Assembly: GCF_000152805.1 (NCBI RefSeq)
Contig: NZ_CH902578.1
Coordinates: 3,521,906-3,585,905 of the forward strand
Source: Maritimibacter alkaliphilus HTCC2654
GTDB taxonomy: Bacteria > Pseudomonadota > Alphaproteobacteria > Rhodobacterales > Rhodobacteraceae
DNA length: 64,000 nt
Direction: 5' to 3'
Of the stretch, positions 56,663 through 64,000 are shown one piece after another. The position numbers were made by a program, and so were the translations under genes. The first letter of the stretch is position 1, and each line of letters opens with the position of its first letter. A model generated the notes under the pieces. That model did no database searches and had not been told where the DNA came from. It saw nothing but the letters and a program-made list of their open reading frames with translations.

Positions 56663-58801
56663 GTGAAAACCGTCGCGCTCGTCATTGCGATCCTGATCGC
56701 GGCCCTGTGGCCGAGGTCAAGCCGTGCCGAGGTTTCCGCCATTCTGGTGGGGGTTGCCGATTACACCATCGAATCCGGGATCAGAGATCTGAAGGGTCCG
56801 CCGAACGACGTGCGGCTTCTGGCGGATGCGCTGACCGGGCGCGGTGTCACCGACATCACGCTCCTCGCCGATCATCTGGAGCGCGGGACGCGACCGACCC
56901 GGACCGCGATCCTGTCGGCATTGGCCGAAAAGGCCGCGACGGTCGGCGCGGGCGATTTCGTTTTCATCCATCTCAGCGGCCACGGCACGCGGCAGACCGA
57001 CCGCGACGGCGACGAAACCGACGGGTTGGACGAGGTGTTTCTGCCTGCCGATGCTGGGCGGGCTGCCGAGGGCACGGGCCTGATCGAGAACGCCATTCTG
57101 GATGACGAGATCGGGGCCGCCGTCGATGCGATCCGGGCCACCGGCGCGAATGTCTGGCTTGTCATGGATAGCTGCAATTCGGGCACAGGCCTGCGGGGTG
57201 TCGGCTCGAACGTCGCGACCCGATTTGTCGATCCCGCTTCGCTCGGCGCCTCGACCGAACGCGGCGCCCGGCGCGAAGATCGCGACGATGCGGGCAGCGC
57301 CGACCTGCCCGGTGGGATCATCGCGTTCTATGCCGCGCAAAGCTCCGAGCCTGCGCGCGAAGTCGACATGGGGGGCGAAGACCGGGGGGAGGACTGGTTC
57401 GGCGTCTTTACCTCACGCCTTGCCGCGCATCTGGTGGGCGAGGCGACCTACACGTTCCGCCAGCTGTTTCAGGCGGTTCTTTCCGACATGAACGACCAGA
57501 GCGTGCCGGGCGCGGCCCGCCTGCAAACCCCGCTTTGGGAAGGCGATCTGATCGATGCCACCCTGTTCGGCGATGCGACCACGATCGGGGTGCGGCGCTT
57601 CCCCGTCGATGGCGAGTTGATCGGGGCCGGGCTGGTGCACGGGATGACGGATGGCACGCTCGTCGGATTGGTCGACGCGGCCAATGCCTCGTCCGGCGAT
57701 TTCACGGGCCTCGCCCAGCTTGAAGCCGTGGGGGCGACGGATGCGCTCCTACGACCCGTTGCACCGGACTGCGTGCCGATGGAGGCGGAGTTGTGCGACC
57801 TTGCCGGGGAATTGCCGGAAACCGCCCGCTTTGCCGAGATTCTGGCGCGTCCGGTGGACCTTCGTGTCGGCTTCGCGCCGCCGGTCGATCTGGCTTCGGG
57901 CGAGCCGCTTGCACCCGACCACCCTGCGGTCGTGGCCCTGAGTGCTGCGATGGGCGATCCGGCCTTTGCCCTCAGCCTGTCCAGCGAAGCCTACGAGGTC
58001 GAGACGGTGTGGGACGGCACGGCGCTGTGGTTCGGTCCGCGCGCCACCGTCGGTGGCTTTCCGATCGGCCTGCGCTGGGCACCGGACGACGGGCCGCTCG
58101 GCCCGATCGTCACGCGCATCGCCAAGGCCGAAACCGCCGCAAGGCTGTTCGGATCGCTTGCCGGGGCGGCCTCGATCCTGAACCCGAGCCCGGTCGAGGT
58201 GAGGACCGAGGTGCTCGCGGTCAACGCCGCCGATCTGCAACCGGCGGATGCCGGTGTTTCACCCCAGACCGAATGCCGGGCCGCCATCGGGCGCGCCAAT
58301 GCCACGCCCGTGCCGCTCGCGCCTCACGCCGAACTCAAGCAATGCGACGGGCTGACGGTCTCGGCGCGTGGCGTCGTCGGCGGGGCGCGGGACGTGAACC
58401 GCATCCACATCGATTCACACTATTGCATCAACGCCCGCTATGCCCGGATCGAGGATGCGACGGCGGCGCAAAGGGTGGGCGAGGGGATGTTCCTGTGCTC
58501 GGACTGCCCGGGCGGCTACGGCGCCGGGGAGGAGCGCATGTTCGTCATTGTGTCCGAAGCGATGGCGAATGCGGAACCCCTGAACCTCGAAGGCCTGATC
58601 GAAAACTGCGGGACTGCCGATGCCGCGACCCGCGGCGGTCCGCAGGTGACGGCGGTGAACGACTTTCTGTCGGGCCTGTCGTCGGGCCGCGTCACCCGTG
58701 GCGCCATGTCGGCGGCAGGCGTGGCGGACGTCTGGGTCGAAAGCTGGCGCTGGACGGTCGTGCCCAAACCGGTGGCTTTTCTGGAACTGGAATCGAATTG
58801 A
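56663..58801 (+). CDS. Secreted caspase-family (C14, metacaspase-like) protease
   Basis: 712 aa from GTG 56663 after GGTGGGGG. Signal peptide VALVIAILIAALWPRSSRAE. Caspase fold at ~24-260: VSAILVGVADY strand, ND-rich helix start (PPNDVRLLADAL), catalytic H107 in HLSGHGTRQTD and catalytic C171 in VMDSCNSGTG. The remainder (~270-712) is not recognised but contains six or more cysteines (AELCD, TECRA, HYCIN, FLCSDCPGG), fitting disulfides in the periplasm or outside. Metacaspase-type enzymes cut after Arg/Lys. First gene of a three-gene operon with the trypsin and CHAT genes. Confidence 0.85.
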   Translation: MKTVALVIAILIAALWPRSSRAEVSAILVGVADYTIESGIRDLKGPPNDVRLLADALTGRGVTDITLLADHLERGTRPTRTAILSALAEKAATVGAGDFVFIHLSGHGTRQTDRDGDETDGLDEVFLPADAGRAAEGTGLIENAILDDEIGAAVDAIRATGANVWLVMDSCNSGTGLRGVGSNVATRFVDPASLGASTERGARREDRDDAGSADLPGGIIAFYAAQSSEPAREVDMGGEDRGEDWFGVFTSRLAAHLVGEATYTFRQLFQAVLSDMNDQSVPGAARLQTPLWEGDLIDATLFGDATTIGVRRFPVDGELIGAGLVHGMTDGTLVGLVDAANASSGDFTGLAQLEAVGATDALLRPVAPDCVPMEAELCDLAGELPETARFAEILARPVDLRVGFAPPVDLASGEPLAPDHPAVVALSAAMGDPAFALSLSSEAYEVETVWDGTALWFGPRATVGGFPIGLRWAPDDGPLGPIVTRIAKAETAARLFGSLAGAASILNPSPVEVRTEVLAVNAADLQPADAGVSPQTECRAAIGRANATPVPLAPHAELKQCDGLTVSARGVVGGARDVNRIHIDSHYCINARYARIEDATAAQRVGEGMFLCSDCPGGYGAGEERMFVIVSEAMANAEPLNLEGLIENCGTADAATRGGPQVTAVNDFLSGLSSGRVTRGAMSAAGVADVWVESWRWTVVPKPVAFLELESN

Positions 58802-58821
58802 CCCTTTAGGAGGACGGACCC

Positions 58822-59844
58822 TTGAAACGACTTCTGATCCTTGCACTCGGCGCTGCGACGCTTGGTGCCCCGGCCCTGTCGCAGGGCCTAGACGGGGGCG
58901 AGCGCGCCCGGAGCGTCGACAGTATGCGCGACTACATCCTCGCCCGGCGGGCCGAGGCGGGCGAACCCGGCGATACGCGGATCGTCGGCGGGCGCCCGGC
59001 GGACGAGGGCGAATGGCCCGCCGCCGTGTCGCTGCACGACACCGCCACGCTCGACGAAACCGGCGGCGACTTCTTCCTGTCCGAACTCTGCGGCGGCACG
59101 ATCATCACGCAGGACTGGATCCTGACGGCGGCGCATTGCCTCGTGGACGAGGACGGTCAGGTGAAACCGGCGGATGCGCTCGTGGTCCGCTCGGCCTCGA
59201 ACTCGATCTACGACGGCAACGTGAACCTCGCCGCCGAATTCGTCGTGCACGAGGACTACGATCCCTGGACGCTGGACAACGACATCGCGCTCATCCGGCT
59301 CGCACAGCCGATCTATGGCGGGGCCGGAACGGATACGATTCCGCTCATCCCACAGGGGGCCGTGATCCCGAACGCGCCCGCGATGGTCGTGGGTTGGGGG
59401 ATGCTCGACGACGGCACCTTCCCCCCGGTCCTGATGGAGACCGACATCAACGTGGTTCCGAACGCCACCTGCGATACCGGCATGGCCGAAGAGGCCCGCA
59501 AGCAGGTGGGCGGGGTGCTGCTCGACCTCGGCGACATCAACAACATCCCGATGGATGCGCTGGAACAGGCGTTCCAGATCCTCGCCAGCAACATCGGACC
59601 GGCCTTGTCGCAGAACATGATCTGCGCGGGCATCCCGTCCGGCGCACGCAGTTCATGCAGCGGCGACAGTGGCGGCCCGCTGATGATGCAGGCGACCGAT
59701 GGAACATGGGTGCAGGTCGGCATCGTCAGCTGGGGGCGCGAGGCGCTGGATGCCGAACATCGGTGCGCCCATCCGAACCTCTATGCCGTCTACACCCGCC
59801 TGTCGAACTACTTCGATTGGATCGCGGGGCATGTCGAAGGCTAG
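58822..59844 (+). CDS. Secreted trypsin-fold (S1) serine protease zymogen
   Basis: 340 aa from TTG 58822 after TAGGAGGACGG. Signal peptide (LLILALGAATLGAPALSQ), a ~30-residue propeptide, then the activation junction R53-IVGG. Catalytic triad H105 (LTAAHC), D154 (DNDIAL), S283 (CSGDSGGP). The residue equivalent to chymotrypsin numbering 189 is S277, not Asp, so trypsin-like Arg/Lys specificity is unlikely; chymotrypsin-like specificity is more likely. Insert at ~225-265 relative to typical family. It lies 20 bp after the caspase gene and overlaps the CHAT gene by 14 bp. Confidence 0.9.
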   Translation: MKRLLILALGAATLGAPALSQGLDGGERARSVDSMRDYILARRAEAGEPGDTRIVGGRPADEGEWPAAVSLHDTATLDETGGDFFLSELCGGTIITQDWILTAAHCLVDEDGQVKPADALVVRSASNSIYDGNVNLAAEFVVHEDYDPWTLDNDIALIRLAQPIYGGAGTDTIPLIPQGAVIPNAPAMVVGWGMLDDGTFPPVLMETDINVVPNATCDTGMAEEARKQVGGVLLDLGDINNIPMDALEQAFQILASNIGPALSQNMICAGIPSGARSSCSGDSGGPLMMQATDGTWVQVGIVSWGREALDAEHRCAHPNLYAVYTRLSNYFDWIAGHVEG

Positions 59845-62800
59845 GTCGGCACTGGCCGTCGCGCTCGCGCTTCTTCTCGCGCTTCCCGCGGCGGCTCAGG
59901 ACCTCGACGCCCTGAACGCGCAGGCCATCGCGGCCTATGGCGCGGGCGATGTCGAAACGGCCCTGTCCGTGACCGAGGACGCCGTGGCGGCGCCACCGGA
60001 TGTGGCCGAGGCCAATCCCACGGCCTATCTTCTCGCGCTCAACAACCTGACCTTTCTGGTCATGGGGCAGGGCGACGCCCCAAGGGCCGCAGACCTGAGC
60101 GCGCGGGCCGTGGCTTTCGGCGAGGGGCGTGAGATCGACGACCCGGGGGTGCTGGGCACCGCATTCCTTCAACGCGCACAAGTGCTGGCCCGCAGCGAAG
60201 GCGCCGGACCCGCGACCGAAATGCTGCGCCGGATGATGCAGGTCACGCGTGACACGCCCGCGCATGGTTTCGCGGCCAGCGCCGCCGGCGATCTTGCTTT
60301 CGACCTAGAACGGTATGTCGAGATGCTCGGCTACTACCGCGAAATGGTGGCGGTGACCGGGGTCTGGACCAGCGCGCATGGCATCGACGTGTTCTACGAC
60401 CGGCAGTTGGCGCTGGAATCCGAGGGCGACATCGCGGCGGTCGCCGCGCTGATCGACACGCGCATCCTGCTCGTCGAAACCGCACAACCCCAACTGGCCG
60501 AGGATTTCGCCGACAGCGCCCTCTGGACCAAGTTCTACATGCACTACGAGGCCGAGAATTTCGGCGAAGCGGCGGATGCCCTGACGCTCTGGGCAGGCGT
60601 AGGCACGATGACCAGGAACGAGCGCGAAAGCCTGACCGAGATCGCGGCGAATATTCTTGAGCGCACGCGACGCGGTGAACATGCGGAACGCAGCGCGGTT
60701 CAGCTTGGTTATGCCGAACTCGCGGTCGCGCTGGCGCGCATCGTCTATCCCGCGAACGATCCCCGCATCGGTGTCGCGCTTCGGGAACGGGCGGATGCCG
60801 AAAGCCGCCTTGGCCTTTACGCCCGTGCGGCGGCGACCTTGCAGGAGGCTTTGGCTTATCCCGAAGGCGGACGCGCGGCGATGGGGGAGCGGACCTTGTT
60901 GCTGGAAGACCTCGCCAACAACGCATGGCAGATCGGGGCCTATGACCAATCGCGCGCGCTCTATGAACAGGCCGAGGTGTCCTACAACGCGGACCTTGCC
61001 GCCGGGATGGCGCCGTTCGCGCCCTTCGACCGTTCGGTGCTTGCCACCAACCGGGCCAAACTGGCGCTCGAAACCGGAGATATCGAGGCGGCGACGGCGC
61101 TGCGGGGGGAGGCGGACGCGCTGCTGGGTGAGGCCCGCGCGGCGGGTCTTGGCGAAGCGCAAGACCTGCGGCAACAGGTCGAGATCGCCGAGATCGACGC
61201 ATATCTCGCCGCTGCGACCGGGCGGGATGGCGTCGCGGCGACCCTGCGCTGGGTCGAGTTGGTGCGACGCGGCTACCCCGATGTCCATGCAGATCGGGCG
61301 CAGAAACTCCACAACGCCGCCGATCAACTGATGGTTCTGGGGCGTTCCGACATCGCGCTCGACCTTCTGGCCGAGGCTCAGGTCATCGCCGCTCAGGCGC
61401 TGCCACCGACCGCACCGCTGGCTGCCGAAATCGCCTTCCGGCAGGCGGTCGATGCCATCATGCGGGGGGATCGCGACGCGGCCCGGACCTTCGCGGCCCG
61501 CACCGTCGCCGCCTACCGCGCGCCGGAGAACCGCGACGAACTCGGGGCGAACCGCTGGACCTTCGACATCTACGCCTGGCTTCTGCTCGATCGAGATGAC
61601 CCGCCCCCTGAAGACATCGACGCCGCATTGGCGGCCGTTCAATGGACGCAGGTCAACCGCGCCGCCGAAGCCGTGGACCAGATGAACGCGCGCTTGATGA
61701 TCGACGACCCGGCGCAGGCCGTTGCGATCCGGGCGCGGCAGGATGTGGTCGAGGCTCTGACCCGCTCCCGCTCGGCCCTGACGACCGCCTATGCGCGCGG
61801 TGAAGACCCGGCCCCGCATCTCGAACGACAGGCCGCGCTGTCGGACGCGCTATCGCGGACCGAGGCCGCGCTGGCCGATGCCGGGCTGGCCCTCACCGGG
61901 CAGGCCCCGATCACGCCGCTGACGGTCGCTGACATTCAGGCTTTGCTGACACCCGGCGAAGTCCTCGTCACCTTCCTGCTTCCGGGCCTGAAACCCGACG
62001 CGGTGCCGGGGCTTGGCCCAAGCTCGAACAAGGTGATCGCGATCGCGCGGGACGAGGTGCGGATCGCCCCCATCGCCGAAGCGGGGCGCGGCAACCTTGT
62101 CGCGCGAATCGCCGCGTTTCGGTGCGAAATGGCGGTCAGCGACGGCGCATGTGGGGTAACGACCGGCAGCGCCACGGTGCGCGGCGCCATGCTGTCACTG
62201 GACGAAAATGCAGAGCCGGCGACCCCCGTCTTCGATTGGAACGTCGCCTACGGCCTTTACGCCGATCTCTTCGGCGGTGTCCAAGACGTTCTGAACGGGG
62301 CCGATCACCTTATCATCGCGCCGCCCGGCGACCTGCTGAACCTGCCCTTCTCCGCGCTGGTCCGCGCGCCGGGGCCGCATGACCTCGCCTCCGCGCCATG
62401 GCTTGTTCGCGAGCACGCGATCTCGGTCCTGCCGTCGATTCCCGCCCTTTCGACGCTTCGGGCGCCGCATGAGGATCAGACCGAGGGCTTTCTGGGAATC
62501 GGTGACCCCATCGTCGGCGCGGACGCGACCATTGATTGCGTCGAAGTCGGTCTGGGGCTGCTGCGCGGCGGACAGTCGTCGAATGGGACGGTTCTGGGGT
62601 TCGACACAGGCGATCTGCGCCTTGCGGACCCGCAAGCCCTGCGCGCGTATGCCCGCCTGCCGGACACGCGCTGCGAGCTTGAGGCGATGCAGGATGCTTT
62701 CGGCAAGGGCGACCTGATCCTCGGAGCCGCCGCCACCGAGACGACGCTGAAGGGCCTAGATCGTGAAGGCGCGCTCGCCCGCTACGGTGTGGTCGCCTTC

Positions 62801-63241
62801 GCGACCCACGGCCTGATCTCCGGTGAGGCCGGAACGATTGCGCCCGGCCTCCTTCTGACTCCGCCCGACGCACCGGGCGTGACGGACGACGGCCTCCTCA
62901 CGTCCGCGGAAATTGCCACACTCGACCTGAACGCGCGCCTCGTGATCCTGTCGGCCTGCAACACGGCCGCGGGCGAGAACCCGGGGCAGGAGGGCCTGTC
63001 GGGCCTCGCCGGCAGTTTCTTCCACGCCGGCGCCCGCGCGCTGATGGTGACCCACTGGTCCGTCTTCAGCGACGCCTCCGCCCGCGTCGGATCCGGCATC
63101 GCCACCCGGATCGCAGCCAAGCCCGACCTTTCCAACGCCGAAGCCCTGCGCGAAACGGTGCTCGACATGTTGGACGGCGCGCAAACGGATTTCGAACGCC
63201 ACCCCGCGTATTGGGCGCCGTTCGCGATCATCGGCGGGTAG
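59831..63241 (+). CDS. Secreted TPR-CHAT protease
   Basis: 1136 aa from ATG 59831. Signal peptide ALAVALALLLALPAAAQ. Residues ~20-680 are TPR-like helical repeats (A/L/E-rich, e.g. YAELAVALARIVYPANDPRIG and ARAAATLQEALAYPEGG). Residues ~770-1136 form a CHAT domain, a caspase/separase-related fold, with catalytic H993 in FATHGLI and C1043 in ILSACNTAAGE; the segment EGLSGLAGSFFHAGARALMVTHW is also characteristic. The repeats would bind partners or substrates. Translationally coupled to the trypsin gene by a 14-bp overlap. Secreted CHAT proteins are unusual next to a second and third protease. Confidence 0.88.
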   Translation: MSKARSALAVALALLLALPAAAQDLDALNAQAIAAYGAGDVETALSVTEDAVAAPPDVAEANPTAYLLALNNLTFLVMGQGDAPRAADLSARAVAFGEGREIDDPGVLGTAFLQRAQVLARSEGAGPATEMLRRMMQVTRDTPAHGFAASAAGDLAFDLERYVEMLGYYREMVAVTGVWTSAHGIDVFYDRQLALESEGDIAAVAALIDTRILLVETAQPQLAEDFADSALWTKFYMHYEAENFGEAADALTLWAGVGTMTRNERESLTEIAANILERTRRGEHAERSAVQLGYAELAVALARIVYPANDPRIGVALRERADAESRLGLYARAAATLQEALAYPEGGRAAMGERTLLLEDLANNAWQIGAYDQSRALYEQAEVSYNADLAAGMAPFAPFDRSVLATNRAKLALETGDIEAATALRGEADALLGEARAAGLGEAQDLRQQVEIAEIDAYLAAATGRDGVAATLRWVELVRRGYPDVHADRAQKLHNAADQLMVLGRSDIALDLLAEAQVIAAQALPPTAPLAAEIAFRQAVDAIMRGDRDAARTFAARTVAAYRAPENRDELGANRWTFDIYAWLLLDRDDPPPEDIDAALAAVQWTQVNRAAEAVDQMNARLMIDDPAQAVAIRARQDVVEALTRSRSALTTAYARGEDPAPHLERQAALSDALSRTEAALADAGLALTGQAPITPLTVADIQALLTPGEVLVTFLLPGLKPDAVPGLGPSSNKVIAIARDEVRIAPIAEAGRGNLVARIAAFRCEMAVSDGACGVTTGSATVRGAMLSLDENAEPATPVFDWNVAYGLYADLFGGVQDVLNGADHLIIAPPGDLLNLPFSALVRAPGPHDLASAPWLVREHAISVLPSIPALSTLRAPHEDQTEGFLGIGDPIVGADATIDCVEVGLGLLRGGQSSNGTVLGFDTGDLRLADPQALRAYARLPDTRCELEAMQDAFGKGDLILGAAATETTLKGLDREGALARYGVVAFATHGLISGEAGTIAPGLLLTPPDAPGVTDDGLLTSAEIATLDLNARLVILSACNTAAGENPGQEGLSGLAGSFFHAGARALMVTHWSVFSDASARVGSGIATRIAAKPDLSNAEALRETVLDMLDGAQTDFERHPAYWAPFAIIGG

Positions 63242-63374
63242 GGGGGCGTCGCGCGCGCCGCATCTGGGGGCAGGGCGCAGACGATCATGCGTCGCGCTTC
63301 GCTTGGGGGGATTATGAAGAGTGGCCTCTCGAGGCGGTCAGGGGCGGGGGACCGGGCAGTTCGTGGGGAGGTAT

Positions 63375-63448
63375 TGGAGGCGAGTACCGGAATCGAACCG
63401 GTGTACACGGATTTGCAATCCGCTGCGTCACCACTCCGCCAACTCGCC
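63375..63448 (-). tRNA. tRNA-Cys (anticodon GCA)
   Basis: On the minus strand the acceptor GGCGAGT pairs with ACTCGCC, the anticodon stem GCGGA/TCCGT encloses loop TTGCAAA (anticodon GCA, + strand 63414-63416), and the T arm is CCGGTTCGATTCCGG. The discriminator is U, the identity base for tRNA-Cys, followed by encoded CCA (63375-63377). Confidence 0.96.
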
Positions 63449-63604
63449 GAAGGGTGCGGGGGAGATAGCCCAAGGGGCGGCGTGGTGCAAGGGGGTAACG
63501 GGAGGGGAGCGCGCGGCCTGCCGAAGGGTCGCGCACCGTTGCGGCCCCCGGGGTTCTGTGGCAAGACCTTGGCCAAGCCAAAGCGCCACACAGGACGGGA
63601 TCCC

Positions 63605-64000
63605 ATGAGCGATTTTCAGACCCGCCGGACGATGATGGTGGATACGCAAGTCCGCCCCTCCGACGTCACCAAATATCCGATCATCGACGCCATGCTGACC
63701 GTCCCCCGCGAGGACTTCGTGCCGGACGACCAGCGCGAGGCGGCCTATACCGAAACCCAGATCGAACTGGCGCCCGGGCGTGTGATGCTCGAGCCGCGCA
63801 GTTTCGCGAAAATCCTCGATGCCCTGTCGATCCAGCCCACCGAGCTCGTCCTGACGGTCGGGGCCGGGCTGGGCTACGGTGCCGCGGTTCTGGCGCGGCT
63901 TGCCGATTTCGTCGTGGCGGTCGAAGAGGACGACGGGCTGGCGGGCGAGGCCGAAGGCCGTCTGGCCTCGGACGGTGTCGACAATGTCGCCGTCATTAAG
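63605..64000 (+). CDS. Protein-L-isoaspartate O-methyltransferase family protein, N-terminal part
   Basis: ATG at 63605 after ACAGGACGGGATCCC; the frame is open to the right edge (132 codons visible), so the gene continues beyond the window. [20 protein letters not shown] and VPREDFVP are typical of the alphaproteobacterial Pcm family. SAM motif I appears as [17 protein letters not shown], where the usual motif has GTGSGY; glycine-leucine substitution is common in this subfamily, which often lies upstream of tolC and may not repair isoaspartate. Confidence 0.85.
   Translation, partial: MSDFQTRRTMMVDTQVRPSDVTKYPIIDAMLTVPREDFVPDDQREAAYTETQIELAPGRVMLEPRSFAKILDALSIQPTELVLTVGAGLGYGAAVLARLADFVVAVEEDDGLAGEAEGRLASDGVDNVAVIK

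Noticed and set aside
54747-63241. Assigning the protease cassette to a named defence system
   Set aside because: No gasdermin, CRISPR effector, nucleotide cyclase, STAND ATPase or reverse transcriptase is nearby, and the signal peptides argue against known cytoplasmic systems.

Overview
The window reads as chromosomal DNA of a GC-rich alphaproteobacterium of the Rhodobacteraceae (Roseobacter-like). This is an inference from gene content: a Hint-domain protein end, a SitABCD manganese importer beside a Fur/Mur-type regulator, many TRAP and Liv-type importers, phthalate-dioxygenase-type Rieske oxygenases, and a QuiC-type dehydroshikimate dehydratase fused to an HPPD-like domain. Genes are tightly packed, often with 1-8 bp overlaps, and usually preceded by GGAGG-type ribosome binding sites.

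Layout. 1-5.9 kb: end of a Hint-domain protein, NhaA antiporter, a KpsT/KpsE-like polysaccharide export pair, a BON-MscS channel and tRNA-Gln(TTG). 6.4-28.6 kb: a large catabolic block. It holds three paralogous Rieske oxygenases, one shared reductase, two SDRs, a 2-hydroxyacid dehydrogenase, an FMN 2-hydroxyacid oxidase, a TIM-barrel isomerase, an alpha/beta hydrolase, a Liv-type ABC importer, an Lrp regulator and a complete branched-chain 2-oxoacid dehydrogenase (bkd) operon. A MarR regulator sits in the middle, and a 16-bp palindrome ATCTTCCATGGAAGAT recurs upstream of every Rieske gene and, with one mismatch, twice in the marR/importer intergenic region. 29.0-36.2 kb: a beta-glucan synthase locus (GT2 synthase, HlyD-type adaptor, GH8 glucanase, small outer-membrane-like protein) without BcsB or BcsC, then a Cache-HAMP receptor lacking an output domain and a metallo-beta-lactamase-fold hydrolase. 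36.3-44.2 kb: two TRAP transporter genes, an extradiol-type VOC protein, a LysR regulator, an FAD monooxygenase, a DUF3237 protein and an alpha/beta hydrolase. 44.2-50.6 kb: a quinate/shikimate locus (TetR, shikimate/quinate dehydrogenase, three-gene TRAP importer, QuiC) leading to protocatechuate. 50.6-54.7 kb: Mur/Fur regulator and SitABCD. 54.7-63.2 kb: a cassette of signal-peptide-bearing hydrolases: a helical-repeat alpha/beta hydrolase diverging from an apparent operon of a caspase-like protease, a trypsin-fold protease zymogen and a TPR-CHAT protease. 63.4-64 kb: tRNA-Cys(GCA) and the start of a protein-L-isoaspartate methyltransferase.

How the parts may work together. In the catabolic block, the operator pattern suggests one MarR sensor controls uptake (Liv), several oxygenations (three oxygenases, one electron-donor protein) and later steps. 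The 2-hydroxyacid oxidising enzymes could feed 2-oxoacids into the bkd complex; the substrate is not identifiable from sequence. The protease cassette is the best candidate for an undescribed system: three protease folds that occur in bacterial conflict and regulated proteolysis systems are encoded together, each with an apparent signal peptide, and the trypsin-fold member carries a basic-residue activation site that a metacaspase-like protease could cut.
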